Assembly: GCA_036397995.1 (NCBI GenBank)
Contig: DASWHX010000167.1
Span: 1-8,499, forward strand
Direction of reading: 5' to 3'
Length of the DNA stretch: 8,499 nt
DNA from: DASWHX01 sp036397995
GTDB lineage: Bacteria; Bacteroidota; Bacteroidia; Cytophagales; Cyclobacteriaceae
Shown: positions 7,748 to 8,499 of the stretch, in pieces
How positions within the stretch are numbered: the first letter of the stretch is position 1
Layout: every line of letters begins with the position of its first letter
The notes under the pieces: model-generated
The model's database searches: none
Told to the model about the DNA's origin: nothing
The model's input: only the letters and a program-made list of their open reading frames with translations
Position numbers and translations under genes: made by a program

Positions 7748-7828
7748 TCTGACTAATTTTAAAAAAGTCTGTTAGTTTTAAGTTGATTTGCCTCCGAAAA
7801 CCTTTTTAAATTTTCGAATGCGAAGAAG

Positions 7829-7849
7829 GGTTATCGCCTTAAAATAACC
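7829..7849. repeat. Inverted repeat at the presumed nrdBA transcription start
   Basis: GGTTAT at 7829-7834 and ATAACC at 7844-7849 form a 6-bp inverted repeat around a 9-bp centre. It lies immediately downstream of the -7 element of the candidate nrdBA promoter, where an operator would block transcription. A role as operator is inference. The symmetry itself is plain, but its short length means chance cannot be excluded. Confidence 0.35.
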
Positions 7850-7853
7850 TCTA

Positions 7854-7885
7854 CAAATATTGCAAATTGATGGGGAGAAATCAAA
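7854..7885 (-). promoter_or_regulatory. Candidate Bacteroidota-type promoter for nrdBA
   Basis: On the minus strand TTTG (7882-7885) is followed after 20 bp by AATATTTG (7854-7861). The Bacteroidota consensus is TTTG, about 19 bp, TAnnTTTG, so the -7 element misses one base. It was the best match among all CAAA occurrences on the plus strand between nrdB and rplU. If used, it gives a leader of about 210 nt before nrdB. Confidence 0.35.
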
Positions 7886-7916
7886 GAAAAAATGGCCCTG
7901 GTAGGCTTCCAGAAGT

Positions 7917-7941
7917 GGTTTTATCCATATTGATAAAATCC
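7917..7941. repeat. Inverted repeat containing a near-DnaA-box 9-mer
   Basis: TTTTATC (7919-7925) and GATAAAA (7932-7938) are perfectly complementary around a 6-bp centre. Flanking GG and CC extend the stem if one base bulges. The left arm runs into TTATCCATA (7921-7929), one mismatch from the E. coli DnaA box TTATCCACA. It lies about 35 bp upstream of the candidate nrdBA -33 element. Its function is unknown. Confidence 0.35.
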
Positions 7942-8022
7942 AATTTAAGTAATTGTAATTAAGACCATTATTAAAGAATTCTTAAGGTATACTTCCATCA
8001 AATCAGCGTAAAATAGGCTGTA

Positions 8023-8050
8023 TTTTTTTTTCAAAAATGTCAAAAAAAAA
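8023..8050. repeat. T9 / A9 tracts upstream of the rplU promoter
   Basis: Nine T (8023-8031) and nine A (8042-8050) flank a 10-bp centre. The tracts end 39 bp before the TTTG of the rplU promoter. Phased A/T tracts bend DNA and can act as upstream promoter elements for strongly expressed ribosomal genes. A hairpin made only of A-T pairs would be a poor terminator. Confidence 0.4.
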
Positions 8051-8063
8051 TTCAAATTAAGCC

Positions 8064-8090
8064 TTTAGTTCTTTTAGTAGGCCTTTTAGT
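8064..8090 (+). repeat. Three TTTAGT repeats abutting the rplU promoter
   Basis: TTTAGT occurs at 8064-8069, 8073-8078 and 8085-8090. The first and third copies sit in the near-repeat GCCTTTAGTT / GCCTTTTAGTTT. The last base of the third copy is the first T of the promoter TTTG. The 9- and 12-bp spacings are not a clean helical phase, so regulator binding is only a possibility. Confidence 0.3.
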
Positions 8091-8120
8091 TTGTAATTGA
8101 AGGATTAGAATCTATATTTG
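8090..8120 (+). promoter_or_regulatory. Bacteroidota primary-sigma promoter of rplU-rpmA
   Basis: TTTG (8090-8093), a 19-bp spacer, then TATATTTG (8113-8120) is an exact match to the Bacteroidota consensus TTTG-N19-TAnnTTTG recognised by the phylum's primary sigma factor. Transcription would start a few bases after 8120, leaving an untranslated leader of roughly 25 nt before the rplU ATG, too short for a complex leader regulator. No Shine-Dalgarno sequence follows. Confidence 0.85.
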
Positions 8121-8152
8121 CAATCCTTTTTGAATAATGGATTTATAACGAT

Positions 8153-8461
8153 ATGTACGCTGTAGTAGACATTGCAGGAAAGCAGTTTAAGGTGAGCCAG
8201 GATATGAAAGTCTATGCCCCTTTAATTGATGCCGAAAAAGGCAAGAAAGTGGACTTTGACAAGGTATTGCTGGTTGACAGGAATGGAAAGATTGAGGTGG
8301 GTTCACCTTATGTGAAAGGGGCAAAAGTTTCCGCAGAGGTTCTTGATCATTTACAGGACGATAAGGTTATCATCTTTAAGAAAAAGAGAAGAAAAGGGTA
8401 TAAACTTAAGAACGGCCACAGGCAGCGCTTAACCCAACTGTTAATTAAGAAAATTTCGTAA
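8153..8461 (+). CDS. rplU: 50S ribosomal protein L21
   Basis: This structural protein of the large ribosomal subunit binds 23S rRNA. The 102-residue length is normal. It opens with the family signature MYAVVDIAGKQFKV. The body contains KVLLVDRNGKIEVGSPYVKGAKVSAEV split over a beta-rich fold, and near the C-terminus comes a very basic FKKKRRKGYKLKNGHRQ segment that contacts rRNA. The start is fixed by the signature Met and by the promoter just upstream; there is no Shine-Dalgarno. Only 3 bp separate its TAA from the rpmA ATG, so the two are cotranscribed, as in most bacteria. Confidence 0.98.
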   Translation: MYAVVDIAGKQFKVSQDMKVYAPLIDAEKGKKVDFDKVLLVDRNGKIEVGSPYVKGAKVSAEVLDHLQDDKVIIFKKKRRKGYKLKNGHRQRLTQLLIKKIS

Positions 8462-8464
8462 GAA

Positions 8465-8499
8465 ATGGCGCATAAAAAAGGAGCAGGTAGTTCCAGAAA
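8465..8499 (+). CDS. rpmA: 50S ribosomal protein L27, N-terminus (partial at window end)
   Basis: Eleven complete codons are visible and read MAHKKGAGSSR, the conserved start of L27, whose N-terminal arm reaches toward the peptidyl-transferase centre. The protein begins directly with MAHKKG, without the cleavable leader seen in Firmicutes. It follows rplU by 3 bp, the standard rplU-rpmA order. The rest lies beyond the window. Confidence 0.93.
   Translation, partial: MAHKKGAGSSR

Larger units (their letters stand above)
7638..8152. other. 515-bp divergent intergenic region between nrdB and rplU
   Basis: No gene is supported here on either strand. The right end holds a clear promoter for rplU (8090-8120) with AT-tracts upstream. 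The left part would be the untranslated leader of nrdBA if the candidate promoter at 7854-7885 is right. Three inverted repeats (7679-7747, 7829-7849, 7917-7941) and a triple TTTAGT motif (8064-8090) are listed separately. I see no paired NrdR boxes, no tRNA and no recognisable riboswitch. Confidence 0.7.

Noticed and set aside
7813..7819. TTCGAAT resembling a tRNA T-loop
   Set aside because: The flanking bases cannot form a T-stem, and no acceptor or anticodon arm is present.
7638..7900. NrdR boxes upstream of nrdB
   Set aside because: I looked for two phased 16-bp palindromes of the ACACwATATwTTGTGT type and found none; the 7739-7747 arm only shares ACAATC-like bases.
8038..8061. Seven-codon ORF (MSKKNSN) as a leader peptide for rplU
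   Set aside because: It lies upstream of the rplU promoter, so it would not be on the rplU transcript, and it is simply made from the A-tract.

Overview
The window looks like chromosomal DNA from a member of the Bacteroidota. Four things point there. The DNA is AT-rich. Most starts have no Shine-Dalgarno sequence. A textbook Bacteroidota promoter (TTTG, 19 bp, TATATTTG) sits in front of rplU. The class Ia ribonucleotide reductase has a strikingly animal-like sequence, which is known for this phylum. I cannot name the genus.

Layout from left to right. Positions 1-2341 (+) are the end of a surface-polysaccharide type cluster: the tail of an unidentified gene, a GT-A (GT2-like) glycosyltransferase and a GT-B (GT4) glycosyltransferase. 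They are joined by TAATG and ATGA stop/start overlaps, so they are probably translated as a coupled operon. Positions 2415-3902 (-) encode a soluble PAS-PAS sensor histidine kinase with no response regulator beside it. Positions 3903-4213 hold a doubtful 62-codon membrane ORF and a likely terminator for the genes to the right. Positions 4214-7637 (-) are nrdB then nrdA, a complete ribonucleotide reductase operon with all catalytic residues present. Positions 7638-8152 are a 515-bp divergent intergenic region carrying the rplU promoter, a candidate nrdBA promoter and several inverted repeats. Positions 8153-8499 (+) are rplU (ribosomal protein L21) and the first codons of rpmA (L27).

How they work together. 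The glycosyltransferases would act one after another on the same glycan. NrdB makes the tyrosyl radical that NrdA uses to reduce ribonucleoside diphosphates for DNA synthesis. L21 and L27 are 50S subunit proteins. The shared region between nrdBA and rplU puts DNA-precursor supply and ribosome synthesis back to back, which makes its symmetric elements the most interesting unexplained sequence here. I found no mobile element, CRISPR array, tRNA or rRNA, and no clear new biological system. The findings are modest and mostly regulatory.
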